From Acinetobacter sp. ANC 3929 (lineage in GTDB: Bacteria > Pseudomonadota > Gammaproteobacteria > Pseudomonadales > Moraxellaceae): a DNA stretch of 64,000 nucleotides. This document shows, piece after piece, positions 53,683 through 62,965 of the stretch (the first letter of the stretch is position 1; every line of letters begins with the position of its first letter). The stretch is taken from contig NZ_KB849998.1 in assembly GCF_000369405.1 (NCBI RefSeq), positions 312,548-376,547 on the forward strand, in the 5' to 3' direction. The notes under the pieces were generated by a model that saw only the letters and a program-made list of their open reading frames with translations, was not told the origin of the DNA and made no database searches. Made by a program: the position numbers and the translations under genes.

Positions 53683-53970
53683 TCAAATTAATTTCAAATC
53701 ATCTTGCAGATGGCAGGCTTGGATAATCTTCAGCATTTTTTCAGACACATTTTTAAAATGCAGCCCCTTATTTTCAGGCGTCTGGCGCAACCATTGCACC
53801 AAGACCGCCAAAGATAAAGTATTACCTTGTTCAAGCTGAGCCAAATCTACAACCAAAGGAAAATCCTTATGTTGTCGAATATGCTTCAAACCTGCCTGAT
53901 AAATCTGTTCTGCATTCGCAAAGTTAATCGTTTTTGAAACGATTAACAGCTGATCAATATACTGAATCAC
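53683..53970 (-). CDS. mlaB: STAS-domain protein MlaB
   Basis: MlaB is the cytoplasmic STAS-domain subunit that binds and stabilises the MlaF ATPase in the MlaFEDB complex. The 95 residues have the STAS beta-alpha fold, with VVDLAQLEQGNTLSLAVLVQWLRQT covering the conserved threonine/serine helix region. It is the last gene of the mla operon, 11 bp after mlaC. It is identified largely by position and fold. Confidence 0.85.
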   Translation of the reverse strand: MIQYIDQLLIVSKTINFANAEQIYQAGLKHIRQHKDFPLVVDLAQLEQGNTLSLAVLVQWLRQTPENKGLHFKNVSEKMLKIIQACHLQDDLKLI

Positions 53971-53981
53971 CCATCACCTAC

Positions 53982-54614
53982 TTATTTTTTGCTGGTTGCA
54001 GCTTCTGCATCAGGTTTAAAGGTTGCAATCGCTTTATTGATGTCACCGCCATTACGCTGAACGGTTGCAGCAAACTGGTTACGGAATTGCAAACCAAGAT
54101 CAATACCAGAAACATTGATATTACGTACTTTCCACTGATCGCCCTTATCTGTTAACTGGAACGATACAGGGATTTTCTCACCATTATGTAAGAAGTCCAA
54201 TGTTACCACTGGGTTCTTGCTATTGGTCGATTTGAAAGGACGCATGGTGTAGCTTTCATTAGTATATTTCGCGAAAGCACCACCATAGTTTTCAATAATC
54301 ACGGCACGGAAGTTTTGCTCAAACTGAGCACGCTGTGCAGCAGTCGTATATTGATTATTCGCGTAAGTACCGAGCACAATACGTGTAAATGCTTGCGAAT
54401 CTACATACGGATCAAGGTTTTGACGAATAATTGTTCTAACTAAAGCTGGGTTATTCTGTAATTTAGCGTTATCTGCTTTTAAACGCGTAATTAAGCCATC
54501 AGCCACACGTTTAACAAAATCAGGTGGGGTCTCTGTTGGTGCTGCAAATGCCGCACTTGCAAGCATTGTTGATAATACGCTTGCTGTTAGAGTTTGTTTC
54601 AATAATGTGTTCAC
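53982..54614 (-). CDS. mlaC: Periplasmic phospholipid-binding protein MlaC
   Basis: MlaC shuttles phospholipids between the outer-membrane MlaA complex and the inner-membrane MlaFEDB. The 210 residues have a signal peptide (cut after AFAA, about residue 24), the family motif VDSQAFTRIVLGTYA and a WKVRNINVSGIDLGLQFRNQF C-terminal region. It follows mlaD by 19 bp. Confidence 0.95.
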   Translation of the reverse strand: MNTLLKQTLTASVLSTMLASAAFAAPTETPPDFVKRVADGLITRLKADNAKLQNNPALVRTIIRQNLDPYVDSQAFTRIVLGTYANNQYTTAAQRAQFEQNFRAVIIENYGGAFAKYTNESYTMRPFKSTNSKNPVVTLDFLHNGEKIPVSFQLTDKGDQWKVRNINVSGIDLGLQFRNQFAATVQRNGGDINKAIATFKPDAEAATSKK

Positions 54615-54633
54615 TTCAATCTCCTAACCTGAA

Positions 54634-55311
54634 TTACTCAACAAAAGAAGGTTCTGCTTCAGCCGTAGCTGGTTGAGAAGCAGGACTCTCTGCAGAGGTT
54701 GAGCTCGATGTGGCTTTACCCGCACCACCAGTAATAAACTTACTGATTAAATCTTCTAAATCCATTGTACCTTGGGTATTTGAAACGACATCACCACGTT
54801 TAAGGTAGTTCACACCACCACCTGGAACAACTTTCAAATATTTCTCACCCAAAAGACCATTGGTTGCAACCATTATATAAGCATCTTCATCCAAACTTGT
54901 GATGGATGTCATGTTACTGATAAGTTGCTGTTCCATTTCTTTTTGTTTCGCAGCATCGGCCTGTTGATAATCAGAGCTATAGCGCAATTCTTCAAGCGCA
55001 TTCTTTTGCACTTCTTTGAGTTGCTCAGGACTAAAGCTGGTTAATTTACCATCCAGATCAAATTTAACGGTTGCTAAACGCGTTACAGGATCAAGCGTGA
55101 TTGATTCAACACGGCCAATAGTCACACCACTCATGGTTACTTTCGCACGCGCCTTTAAACCATTTACGTTATCAAACTGCGCTGTCATGCTGTAGCTATC
55201 ACGTAAATTCGTACCGACTAAACCACTAACTTTCATTGCAAGAAAAAATAGAGCGATACCGAAGATAATGACAAAAATACCTACGGCCAGCTCACTAGTA
55301 CGTGATTTCAT
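54634..55311 (-). CDS. mlaD: MCE-domain protein MlaD
   Basis: MlaD forms a hexameric ring on the outer face of the inner membrane through which lipids pass. The 225 residues have one N-terminal helix (about 9-29), an MCE domain (MTAQFDNVNGLKARAKVTMSG) and a Ser/Ala/Pro-rich C-terminal tail (SSSTSAESPASQPATAEAE) longer than in E. coli. It contains a charged insertion at about 97-135 typical of Acinetobacter MlaD. It shares its last base region with mlaE by a one-base overlap. Confidence 0.94.
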   Translation of the reverse strand: MKSRTSELAVGIFVIIFGIALFFLAMKVSGLVGTNLRDSYSMTAQFDNVNGLKARAKVTMSGVTIGRVESITLDPVTRLATVKFDLDGKLTSFSPEQLKEVQKNALEELRYSSDYQQADAAKQKEMEQQLISNMTSITSLDEDAYIMVATNGLLGEKYLKVVPGGGVNYLKRGDVVSNTQGTMDLEDLISKFITGGAGKATSSSTSAESPASQPATAEAEPSFVE

Positions 55312-56090
55312 TAAATCCCTCCGAACATGACCGCAGTCAACACGAAATCAAAACCTAATACACAAAGTGAAGAGTATACGACCGTTCTCGTCATCGAAGT
55401 CGCGATACCTTCTGGCGTCGGATCACAAGCATAACCTTGATATACCGCTACCCATGTACAAATTAAAGCAAATACAATGCTTTTGATGATGGTGCCATTA
55501 AAGATGTCATGCCAGAATTGCACGCTGCTTTGCATACCACTCCAAAATGACCCTTCATCCGCCCCTAAAAAATCAACACCAACCAGTTTGCCGCCAATAA
55601 TACCAATGGTTGCAAAAATTACGGTGAGCATCGGCAGGCTGACAATACCAGCCCATAAACGCGGGGCCACAATTTGGCGAAGTGGGTCAACACCAATCAT
55701 TTCCATACTGGCAAGTTGTTCACTCTGTTTCATGGAACCAATTTCAGCAGTTAGTGCTGAACCTGCTCGACCAGCAAATAACAGAGCGGCAACCACAGAT
55801 GCAAGTTCACGCAACAAGGTGAGTGAAATTGCGGTACCGAGCATTGCCTCACTGCCAAAAGTGACCAGAATGCTATACATCTGCAAACCGAGAACAGCAC
55901 CAATGAACAGGCCTGAAACAGCAATAATCAGCAGGGACATCACCCCAACACGATACATTTGATACACAAAACGCTGAAATCCGCCTTTCGATGGCATGGC
56001 AAATAAAACTTGCAAGAGCATCAATGCCGCAGCACCAATCCCCTTTATCCGCTCAATAACGAGTCTACCTAACCAGGCAATCGCATTCAT
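55311..56090 (-). CDS. mlaE: ABC transporter permease MlaE
   Basis: The 259-residue inner-membrane permease of the Mla complex has five to six helices and the conserved ITVLRELASVVAALLFAGRAGSA-like block (here SLTLLRELASVVAALLFAGR) with SMKQSEQLASMEMIGVDPLR as the coupling helix to MlaF. Its start overlaps mlaF by four bases. Confidence 0.96.
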   Translation of the reverse strand: MNAIAWLGRLVIERIKGIGAAALMLLQVLFAMPSKGGFQRFVYQMYRVGVMSLLIIAVSGLFIGAVLGLQMYSILVTFGSEAMLGTAISLTLLRELASVVAALLFAGRAGSALTAEIGSMKQSEQLASMEMIGVDPLRQIVAPRLWAGIVSLPMLTVIFATIGIIGGKLVGVDFLGADEGSFWSGMQSSVQFWHDIFNGTIIKSIVFALICTWVAVYQGYACDPTPEGIATSMTRTVVYSSLCVLGFDFVLTAVMFGGI

Positions 56091-56905
56091 GGACGAACCT
56101 CGTTATCTAAATATGCTTGGTGAGTAAATTGATATTCCACAGGTCCTTCAATTGAACCTGTTAAAAACTGACGTACAAATGGCGATGCATGATTTTTCAA
56201 TTGTTCAGGTGAACCTTCACCCTGAATTTTGCCTTCCGCCACTACATAAATATAATCAGCAATTGATAAAGTCTCAGCAACATCATGTGAGACGATAATC
56301 GTGGTTAAATCTAAGGCATCTCGTAATGAGCGGATTAAACGCGTTAAAACACCCATCACAATTGGATCTTGGCCTGCAAATGGCTCGTCATACATAATCA
56401 GTTCAGGATCTAACGCAATTGCACGTGCCAAAGCTACACGACGATTCATCCCGCCCGAAAGCTCTGATGGCATTAACTGCTCAGCACCACGCAAGCCGAC
56501 TGATTCAAGTTTTAAAGCAACTAATTCTGCAATAATATGTTCAGGTAATTTGGTGTGTGCCCGGATTGGAAAAGCGACATTTTCGTAAGTCGACATATCG
56601 GTAAATAATGCACCACTCTGGAACAGCATGCCCATACGCGCACGTGCAGCGAATAATTCTTGACGCGACATTGTCGCAATATTTTTACCGTCGAGCAGCA
56701 CTTCACCGTGATCAGGTACCAATTGCCCACCGATCAACCGTAATAAAGTCGTCTTACCCGTACCAGACGGTCCCATAATTGCAGTAATTTGACCACGTCG
56801 AATTTTAAGACTGATATCGTCATAAATGACGCGTTCTCCTCGATTAAAGCTCAAGTTTTTAACTTCAATTAAGGCTTCTGTATCGAGAGGAGATTTGTTA
56901 TTCAT
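56087..56905 (-). CDS. mlaF: ABC transporter ATP-binding protein MlaF
   Basis: MlaF energises retrograde or anterograde phospholipid movement across the cell envelope. The 272 residues have Walker A GPSGTGKTTL, the ABC signature LSGGMNRRVALARA and Walker B ELIMYDEPFAGQDP. The ATG at 56905 follows CAGGAATATGCC (AGGA about 10 bases upstream). A GTG start at 56923 is an alternative that would add six residues. It is the first gene of mlaFEDCB. A TATAGT at 56939-56944 may be its -10 element, but no good -35 is evident. Confidence 0.95.
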   Translation of the reverse strand: MNNKSPLDTEALIEVKNLSFNRGERVIYDDISLKIRRGQITAIMGPSGTGKTTLLRLIGGQLVPDHGEVLLDGKNIATMSRQELFAARARMGMLFQSGALFTDMSTYENVAFPIRAHTKLPEHIIAELVALKLESVGLRGAEQLMPSELSGGMNRRVALARAIALDPELIMYDEPFAGQDPIVMGVLTRLIRSLRDALDLTTIIVSHDVAETLSIADYIYVVAEGKIQGEGSPEQLKNHASPFVRQFLTGSIEGPVEYQFTHQAYLDNEVRP

Positions 56906-56998
56906 AATGGCATATTCCTGCACTTTTTATGCACGCATACTATACACTGAAAGATTAAACGCTTGTTTTTATTTTGATAACTGATGTATGAAGATTAT

Positions 56999-57211
56999 TT
57001 AATTTATGTAGTTATTCTTTGAAACAACTTGGCTGGTCGTTTGATGAGAATTGACATTAAAAGAATCAGAATGATTGTTATCAAAAAGCGCATAAGCGAA
57101 AAATAAGCCATTACATAGCATCAAAATGACAAATAGACACGGTAGCCCTTCACTACACATGAATGACCATATTTGACTCAAAAGACTGTTATTTTGCTTA
57201 ACGCTATTCAT
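56999..57211 (-). CDS. Possible small single-helix membrane protein
   Basis: The 70-residue frame begins MNSVKQNNSLLSQIWSF and has one hydrophobic segment (about residues 23-44, LPCLFVILMLCNGLFFAYAL) followed by a polar Ser/Asn/His-rich tail. AAGAA lies immediately before the ATG, a weak binding site. It resembles no family I know. The intact helix in the expected topology makes it somewhat more likely than chance, but it may be a spurious frame in an AT-rich gap. Confidence 0.35.
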   Translation of the reverse strand: MNSVKQNNSLLSQIWSFMCSEGLPCLFVILMLCNGLFFAYALFDNNHSDSFNVNSHQTTSQVVSKNNYIN

Positions 57212-57266
57212 TTCTTATATAAAATTTGAATTAGTACACATTTTTTACATTTTACATGACTAACAG

Positions 57267-57305
57267 AAAATAAAAAAGCCAGTTTTTCAACTGGCTTCTT
57301 CTTTT
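57267..57305 (-). terminator. Terminator after the DEAD-box helicase gene
   Basis: On the minus strand AAGCCAG and CTGGCTT form a stem with a short A/T-rich loop, followed by six T residues and TATTTTC. Confidence 0.88.
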
Positions 57306-57321
57306 TATCGGTTTTTAACGA

Positions 57322-59244
57322 TTAAAAATCGTTTTTGCGACGACGGTCACCAAAACCACCTTCACGTTGTGGACGATCACCGAAATCACGTTTTGGACGA
57401 TCTTCACCACCAAAGGTACGCTTTGGACGATCTTCACCACCAAAGGTACGTTTTGGACGATCTTCACCGCCAAAACTACGCTTTGGACGGTCACCAAAAC
57501 CACCTTCACGCGGTGCAGCTGGACGATCACCGAAATCACGTTTTGGACGGTCGCCGAAGCTACCTTCACGACGTGGTTTGTAATCTACACGGTTACCACG
57601 GTTGTCATCATTCGAGTCAAAACGCGGTTTATCGTTGAAACCACCTTCACGACGTGGGCGATCAGAATTGAACTCGCGACGTGGACGATCTTCACCACCG
57701 AAACTACGCTTTGGACGATCTTCAAAACCACCTTCACGACGTGGACGGTCCGAATTGAATTCACGACGTGGGCGATCTTCACCACCGAAACTACGCTTTG
57801 GACGGTCTTCAAAACCACCTTCGCGACGCGGACGATCTGAGTTGAACTCACGACGTGGACGATCTTCACCACCAAATGATGGACGTTCGCCACGAGGTTT
57901 GTCATCGAAACTACGACGTGGACGGTCATCACCACCTTCACGGCGTTTAAAGTTGCTTTCGCCTTCAAAACGACGACCACCACCGAAACCGCCACGACCG
58001 CCATCACGACCGCCACGACCACGACCACCGCCATCACGGCCACGACCACCACCATCACGACCTGAACGAGCAGGAGGTGGAGATGGCTCTAAACCTTCGA
58101 TTTCAGATACATTTAAACGTGCATCTAAGTAATCTTCTAAAGCACGGATTTTGCCACGCTCACGGTAAGTCGCTAAAGTAACGGCTTGACCTGTACGACC
58201 CGCACGACCTGTACGACCGATACGGTGTACATAGTCTTCATTTTTCATCGGTAAACCGAAGTTGATTACGTGTGAAATTGTTGGTACGTCTAAACCACGC
58301 GCCGCAACGTCAGTTGCAACTAAGATTTTTGCACGACCTTCACGAATGCTACGTAAACGACGGTTACGAACGGTTTGTGGCATTGCACCGTGCAACGCAA
58401 CAACTGAGTGACCAGCTTCAGCTAGTTCTTCAGCAAGCATATCTGTATCTTCTTGCGTGCTTGCGAATACAACAGCTTGATCTACTGATTCGTCAGATAA
58501 CCAATGCGTAAGTAATTTTTTCTTGTGTTCAAAACCGTCTGTCCAATGCAATGTTTGCGTTACATCAGTATTGGTGCTGTGACCAGTTTCGATTGCAATA
58601 CGTTGTGGATCATTCATCATGCGCTCAGCAAGACGAATAATACGATCCGCAAATGTTGCAGAGAACATTAATGTTTGTTTACGGTTTGCAGCTAATTCAC
58701 CAATTGCTTCTAGATCTTCAGAGAAACCTAGATCAAGCATACGGTCAGCTTCATCAACAATTAATGATTCAACTTTATCAAGTTTAATTTGACGACGGTT
58801 TACAAGGTCAAGTAAACGACCAGGAGTCGCAACGACAACTTGTGCACCTTTAAGCTGTTGAATTTGCTTACCAAAAGGCATACCACCCATGATTGCAGCA
58901 ATACGAACACCTTTCATGTGACGTACAAATGCAATCGCGTCTTGGCTTACTTGTTGAGCCAATTCACGTGTAGGAGAAATAACTAAAATAGTCGGCTGAG
59001 TTACCGCTTTCATACGGTCTTTAAAAGAAACAAATGCTTCTTCGCCTGCTAATGCATTTAACGTTGGAAGTAAAAATGCAGCTGTTTTACCTGAACCAGT
59101 TTGGCTCGAAACTAATAAATCTTTCCCTTCTAACGCAGCGGGAATCGCTTGTTCTTGCACAGGAGTTGGAGTGGTAAAACCTAAACCTTCAAGCGCTTGT
59201 TGTAAGGTTTCGTGTAAAGAAAATTCGGCAAAAGTTTTGCTCAT
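57322..59244 (-). CDS. DEAD-box RNA helicase with RG-rich repetitive tail
   Basis: The 640-residue protein has a complete DEAD-box core: the Q motif FTTPTPVQEQAIP, SQTGSGKTAAF, PTRELAQQ, TPGRLL, VDEADRML, SATFAD, VATDVAARGLD and HRIGRTGRAGR (residues 1-385). The C-terminal 250 residues are low-complexity RGG/DRPRRE repeats. It resembles RhlE/CsdA-like helicases acting in RNA decay or ribosome assembly; I give no symbol because subtype is unclear. The ATG at 59244 is chosen over the GTG at 59256 because AGGGTG lies about nine bases upstream. That binding site is inside a hairpin. A long structured leader precedes it. Confidence 0.93.
   Translation of the reverse strand: MSKTFAEFSLHETLQQALEGLGFTTPTPVQEQAIPAALEGKDLLVSSQTGSGKTAAFLLPTLNALAGEEAFVSFKDRMKAVTQPTILVISPTRELAQQVSQDAIAFVRHMKGVRIAAIMGGMPFGKQIQQLKGAQVVVATPGRLLDLVNRRQIKLDKVESLIVDEADRMLDLGFSEDLEAIGELAANRKQTLMFSATFADRIIRLAERMMNDPQRIAIETGHSTNTDVTQTLHWTDGFEHKKKLLTHWLSDESVDQAVVFASTQEDTDMLAEELAEAGHSVVALHGAMPQTVRNRRLRSIREGRAKILVATDVAARGLDVPTISHVINFGLPMKNEDYVHRIGRTGRAGRTGQAVTLATYRERGKIRALEDYLDARLNVSEIEGLEPSPPPARSGRDGGGRGRDGGGRGRGGRDGGRGGFGGGRRFEGESNFKRREGGDDRPRRSFDDKPRGERPSFGGEDRPRREFNSDRPRREGGFEDRPKRSFGGEDRPRREFNSDRPRREGGFEDRPKRSFGGEDRPRREFNSDRPRREGGFNDKPRFDSNDDNRGNRVDYKPRREGSFGDRPKRDFGDRPAAPREGGFGDRPKRSFGGEDRPKRTFGGEDRPKRTFGGEDRPKRDFGDRPQREGGFGDRRRKNDF
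57420..57900 (-). repeat. Tandem coding repeats in the helicase C-terminal tail
   Basis: Two related repeat types are visible. Three copies of a unit of about 33 codons contain GGEDRPRREFNSDRPRRE followed by GGFEDRPKRSF (around 57640-57870). A shorter unit GGEDRPKRTF is repeated near 57400-57480. Nucleotide identity between copies is high, so the number of units probably varies between strains. Confidence 0.85.
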
Positions 59245-59253
59245 AGAGAGTTT

Positions 59254-59267
59254 CACCCTAATGGGTG
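59254..59267 (-). promoter_or_regulatory. Hairpin sequestering the helicase ribosome binding site
   Basis: On the minus strand CACCC (59267-59263), loop ATTA and GGGTG (59258-59254) form a 5-bp stem ending nine bases before the ATG at 59244. The Shine-Dalgarno AGGGTG lies in the 3' arm and would be blocked in the folded state. Confidence 0.6.
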
Positions 59268-59523
59268 CTCCATTTTAATAAATACAAAAAAAAATAGACA
59301 TCGGCAACAAGCGGCAAAGCGACTCAAGCTGAAAAATAGATGAAGTTCAGCGGCGATCCGAATAACGACGATGTGGACTAAACGCACGCTTGATTACTGC
59401 TTCAACCTGAAGAATCGCTAAGCGATTTGGGCGCAAGATGTGGTCCTCTCTACGGACAGCGTGCGCTAATATGAATAGAACTGAATGTTCAGGTAATGAA
59501 CTGGAATTTAAGTGCGTGGGCGG
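59257..59523 (-). ncRNA. Structured 5' leader of the DEAD-box helicase mRNA
   Basis: From the promoter at 59524 the leader is about 270 nt. It holds a domain closed by CGCACGCT / AGCGTGCG (59458-59465 with 59383-59390) enclosing three hairpins: GTCC / GGAC, AATCGC / GCGATT (59413-59427) and CTTCA / TGAAG (59400-59412). Downstream, ACATCG / CGATGT (59369-59374 with 59298-59303) encloses a GCTGAA / TTCAGC hairpin and is followed closely by nine T residues, resembling an attenuator. No open frame of note is present. I do not recognise a known riboswitch or thermometer class. Confidence 0.5.
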
Positions 59524-59545
59524 ATTATAGCAGAAAGTTTAAGAA
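59524..59545 (-). promoter_or_regulatory. Promoter of the DEAD-box helicase
   Basis: On the minus strand a perfect TATAAT (59524-59529, preceded by TGC) lies 16 bp after GTGACT. The start site would be near 59517, well upstream of the coding region. Confidence 0.65.
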
Positions 59546-59655
59546 AGTCACGTTTTTTTAGAAAATACTGAGCTTAGCGCTCACAAATAAACTATACACT
59601 TCCACTAAATGCACAATTATTCTTTTTGGTAACAATAGATTACTCTAACTTCGAT

Positions 59656-60066
59656 ATGAAAAATAAGTTGAAAAAGTTTTTAATACCAATCCTATTTTTC
59701 GCCTTATGGTTAATCGGCAGTCTCAATATCGTGTTAAGTGGCAATCGAATTGATGATTACCTTATCAGGCATGACCCTGAGTATATTTTTAAATACCCTT
59801 TTGAAGGAGTTATATTTAGCTGGCTAATTTTCTCAGTCTACTTTATTACTCAAGCTCTATCTTTCTTGTTAAGCTTTAACCGTAAACACCCTACGCTATA
59901 TTTTATAGTGTGCTCTGTAATTGTCACTGGGCAATTCTTTATTGCATATTTGACTTCAATGCATGCCCCGCCATATTGGGGTGCTTATTTAATCAATACA
60001 ATTTTTTTGTTTTTATTTCAGCTTTTCGTTCTTCCCGCTCTACTGCACAAAAAAAAGAGCAGCTAA
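59656..60066 (+). CDS. Small polytopic membrane protein, function unknown
   Basis: The 136-residue product has about four hydrophobic segments (residues 7-26, 49-70, 76-100 and 110-130) and a basic C-terminal end (HKKKSS). I do not recognise a family. The ATG at 59656 (MKNKLKKFLIP) starts a typical positive-inside N terminus and is preferred to a TTG at 59626. No clear binding site precedes either. It faces suhB with a shared terminator. Confidence 0.6.
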   Translation: MKNKLKKFLIPILFFALWLIGSLNIVLSGNRIDDYLIRHDPEYIFKYPFEGVIFSWLIFSVYFITQALSFLLSFNRKHPTLYFIVCSVIVTGQFFIAYLTSMHAPPYWGAYLINTIFLFLFQLFVLPALLHKKKSS

Positions 60067-60083
60067 TGCTACTCTTTTTTTAA
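60050..60083. terminator. Terminator between the small membrane protein and suhB
   Basis: AAAAAAAGAG and CTCTTTTTTT form the stem (with inner pairs) around GCTAATGC, with A and T tracts on either side, between converging genes. The first part overlaps the last codons of the small gene. Confidence 0.8.
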
Positions 60084-60093
60084 AATCTAAAAA

Positions 60094-60924
60094 TTATTTT
60101 GCAGCATCGCCCCAAGCAGGAACAACTGTTTGCATCAACGGCTTTAACATTTTCATTGAACACGCAATCACTTGACCATTATCAAATGAATCATTGCCAC
60201 CACGAGCATCAACAACCACACCGCCCGCTTCTTTTACAATCAACTCACCCGCAGCGATATCCCATGGTTTTAAACCAAGTTCAAAGAAGCCATCAAAACG
60301 GCCTGCAGCAACATAAGCCAAATCTAAAGCAGCTGAACCACCACGACGGATTTGAGCACCTGATTTGGTCACAGCCAATAATGAAGCGAAATGCTGCTCT
60401 GCATAAGAAACAATTTCACCATTACGCTTTGCGCGGAACGGATGACCGACTGCAAGGAATGTGCTTTCCAAGCTTTCTTTTACATTGACACGGATACGGC
60501 GTTGGTTCATCACTGCACCACGACCGCGACTTGCAGAAAATAGTTCATCACGCACAGGATCATAGATCACACCGTGCTGAGTTACACCTTTATGCTGTAC
60601 AGCGATAGAAATACAGAAATGTGGGAAAGCATTGATAAAGTTTTGAGTGCCATCTAAAGGATCAATCACCCAGCACCAATCTGCATCGTGACCTTTACCT
60701 TCTTGGAAACCAAACTCTTCGCCATGGAAGCTGTGATTTTTATAGCTTTTGCGGAGGGTATCAATTGTAAGTTGCTCCAAGTAACGATCGACACGCGTTA
60801 CTGGACCATCAATGCCTTTTTCTTCAACTTGCAAATCGAGTTTATGACGATTCTGATGTGCCTTTAAAAGCTCTTGACCAACTGTTTGAGCCGCACGCGC
60901 AGCCATAACCACCATAGGTTCCAT
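60094..60924 (-). CDS. suhB: Inositol-1-monophosphatase family protein SuhB
   Basis: The 276-residue enzyme has the metal-binding motifs HGEEFG (67-72), WVIDPLDGTQNF (85-96) and KPWDIAAGELI. SuhB hydrolyses inositol phosphates and also acts in rRNA antitermination with the Nus factors in E. coli, which could be relevant here as rpsJ/NusE is nearby on the chromosome only by chance. It is monocistronic with its own short upstream region. Confidence 0.93.
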   Translation of the reverse strand: MEPMVVMAARAAQTVGQELLKAHQNRHKLDLQVEEKGIDGPVTRVDRYLEQLTIDTLRKSYKNHSFHGEEFGFQEGKGHDADWCWVIDPLDGTQNFINAFPHFCISIAVQHKGVTQHGVIYDPVRDELFSASRGRGAVMNQRRIRVNVKESLESTFLAVGHPFRAKRNGEIVSYAEQHFASLLAVTKSGAQIRRGGSAALDLAYVAAGRFDGFFELGLKPWDIAAGELIVKEAGGVVVDARGGNDSFDNGQVIACSMKMLKPLMQTVVPAWGDAAK

Positions 60925-61057
60925 TGAACACCCACTACAAATTTGAAGATTTTGACAAAGAATAATGCATAAAAGCGCGTATATTCTAGCAAATATAAGC
61001 GCTTTTAGGGGAAAAATGTTGCGAAAAATTATTTTCGCTTTTACATGAGCTTATCGC

Positions 61058-62965
61058 TTAAAACCAAGCTTGCTCAATTGAAGCTAAAATTCCCTGACTG
61101 TCTAAACCACAATCTTGCAACATCTGCTGATGTGTTGCCTGATGAAGGAAGCTATCTGGTAAACCAATGTTCAACATTGGCTTAAGAATCTTCGCATGTG
61201 CCAAGAACTCATTCACCGCACTACCCGCACCTGCCATAACCGCATGTTCTTCTACGGTTACAAAGAGTTGAGTTCGAGGCGCCAAATCACGAAGTATTTG
61301 TTCGTCAAGTGGTTTCACGAAGCGCATATTCACGACACGCACACCTATCGCGTGTTTGTCCGCCAATTGCTGAGCTGCTTCAATTGATGCTGCAACACGG
61401 CTACCAAAAGCAAGAATACTGATCTGTTGTTCGGCATCCACATTAAATTCTGCAACGATTTCAGCTTTACCAATTTCCATCTCTGTCATCTGTTGTTGAA
61501 TTTCAACACCTGTACCGACACCACGTGGATAACGTACCGCAGTTGGTCCTTTATAAAGATAAGCTGTATGTAGCATTTGACGACATTCGTTTTCGTCTTT
61601 CGGTGCCATAATCACCATGTTTGGTACGGTACGCATATACGCATAATCATAAGCACCAGCATGGGTTGGGCCATCTTCACCCACCAAACCAGCTCGATCA
61701 ATACCAAACGTGACATCCAGATTTTGCAAGGCAACATCATGAATCAATTGATCATAACCACGTTGCAAGAAGGTTGAATAAATCGCAACAACTGGTTTAA
61801 GACCTTCACATGCCATACCTGCGGCTAAAGTCACTGCATGCTGTTCTGCAATGGCAACATCAAAGAAACGTTCTGGATATTGCTGTGCGAATTGCACCAT
61901 CCCAGAACCTTCACACATTGCTGGTGTAATTGCGAGTAAACGATCATCTTGAGCAGCTTCATCACATAACCATTGTCCAAAGACATCTGAATATTTAGGT
62001 GGTGCTGTTACAACCAATGTTTTTACTGGTGCGGCTGCCGCTGGTGCAATCTTGGTAATCGCATGATAGGTAATCGGATCTGCTTCCGCAGGCGCAAAAC
62101 CTTTGCCTTTTTTTGTATAGATATGGACTAAGCGAGGGCCTTTCCGTTTTTTGAGTGCATGGAAAACTTGTGCAAGCTGTTCCACATCATGTCCGTCAAA
62201 TGGACCAAAATAATCAAAACCAATTGCTTTAAATAAGTTATCAGCTGCGTCAGTCGCTGATTGGTGTAAACGAGAGTTATAGGTCCACTTTGGATGCGGT
62301 TGAACATAGGCTTCGCCTTGTTCATTTACATTTACCAGTTGGCCTGTTTCCCAAATTGCCGCTAAGTGTTTTGCAAAACCACCTGTACTGCACGAGATCG
62401 ACATATCATTATCATTTAAGACCACGATCAAGTCTGCGTCATGGGCAACCGCATCATTCATTGCCTCAAAAGCCATGCCTGCCGTCATTGCACCATCGCC
62501 AACGATTGCAACTACATCGCACGGATCTTTTTGATAACGGCGAGCCAACGCCATGCCCAAACCTGCTGAAATCGCAGTTGAAGAGTGACCAACACCAAAG
62601 GTATCAAACTCAGACTCATCACGTGCAGGGAAAGCAGCTAAACCATTTTTACTTCGAATCGTAGTAATGCGATCACGCCGACCTGTCAAAACTTTATGTG
62701 GATAGGCTTGATGCCCCACATCCCAGACTAAACGGTCATCTGGTGTATTAAAACAATAATGCAATGCGACCGTCAGTTCGACTACACCTAAATTTGCCCC
62801 AAAGTGACCGCCACTTTGTCCTGCTGCATACAAAATATATTGACGTAACTCATCTGCAACTTGTACAAGTTGGCTTTGCTCGAGTTGACGTAATTGTTGC
62901 GGATGGTCAATCCCATCTAACAATGGCGTAACAGGGCGTTGAGTTGGAATTTCGGTATACAACAT
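61058..62965 (-). CDS. dxs: 1-deoxy-D-xylulose-5-phosphate synthase
   Basis: Dxs condenses pyruvate and glyceraldehyde 3-phosphate, the first step of the MEP pathway, which also supplies thiamine and pyridoxal precursors. The 635 residues have the thiamine diphosphate motif [33 protein letters not shown] near the N terminus, and [15 protein letters not shown] and [15 protein letters not shown] in the second half. The start at 62965 ([11 protein letters not shown]) is chosen over one ten codons upstream, as it matches usual Dxs N termini. The binding site is weak (AAAGG about 13 bases away). Confidence 0.96.
   Translation of the reverse strand: MLYTEIPTQRPVTPLLDGIDHPQQLRQLEQSQLVQVADELRQYILYAAGQSGGHFGANLGVVELTVALHYCFNTPDDRLVWDVGHQAYPHKVLTGRRDRITTIRSKNGLAAFPARDESEFDTFGVGHSSTAISAGLGMALARRYQKDPCDVVAIVGDGAMTAGMAFEAMNDAVAHDADLIVVLNDNDMSISCSTGGFAKHLAAIWETGQLVNVNEQGEAYVQPHPKWTYNSRLHQSATDAADNLFKAIGFDYFGPFDGHDVEQLAQVFHALKKRKGPRLVHIYTKKGKGFAPAEADPITYHAITKIAPAAAAPVKTLVVTAPPKYSDVFGQWLCDEAAQDDRLLAITPAMCEGSGMVQFAQQYPERFFDVAIAEQHAVTLAAGMACEGLKPVVAIYSTFLQRGYDQLIHDVALQNLDVTFGIDRAGLVGEDGPTHAGAYDYAYMRTVPNMVIMAPKDENECRQMLHTAYLYKGPTAVRYPRGVGTGVEIQQQMTEMEIGKAEIVAEFNVDAEQQISILAFGSRVAASIEAAQQLADKHAIGVRVVNMRFVKPLDEQILRDLAPRTQLFVTVEEHAVMAGAGSAVNEFLAHAKILKPMLNIGLPDSFLHQATHQQMLQDCGLDSQGILASIEQAWF

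Noticed and set aside
57335..58132. Several plus- and minus-strand frames opposite the helicase tail
   Set aside because: They are Arg/Pro/Ser-rich or Val-rich shadows created by the repetitive coding sequence of the helicase; no binding sites.
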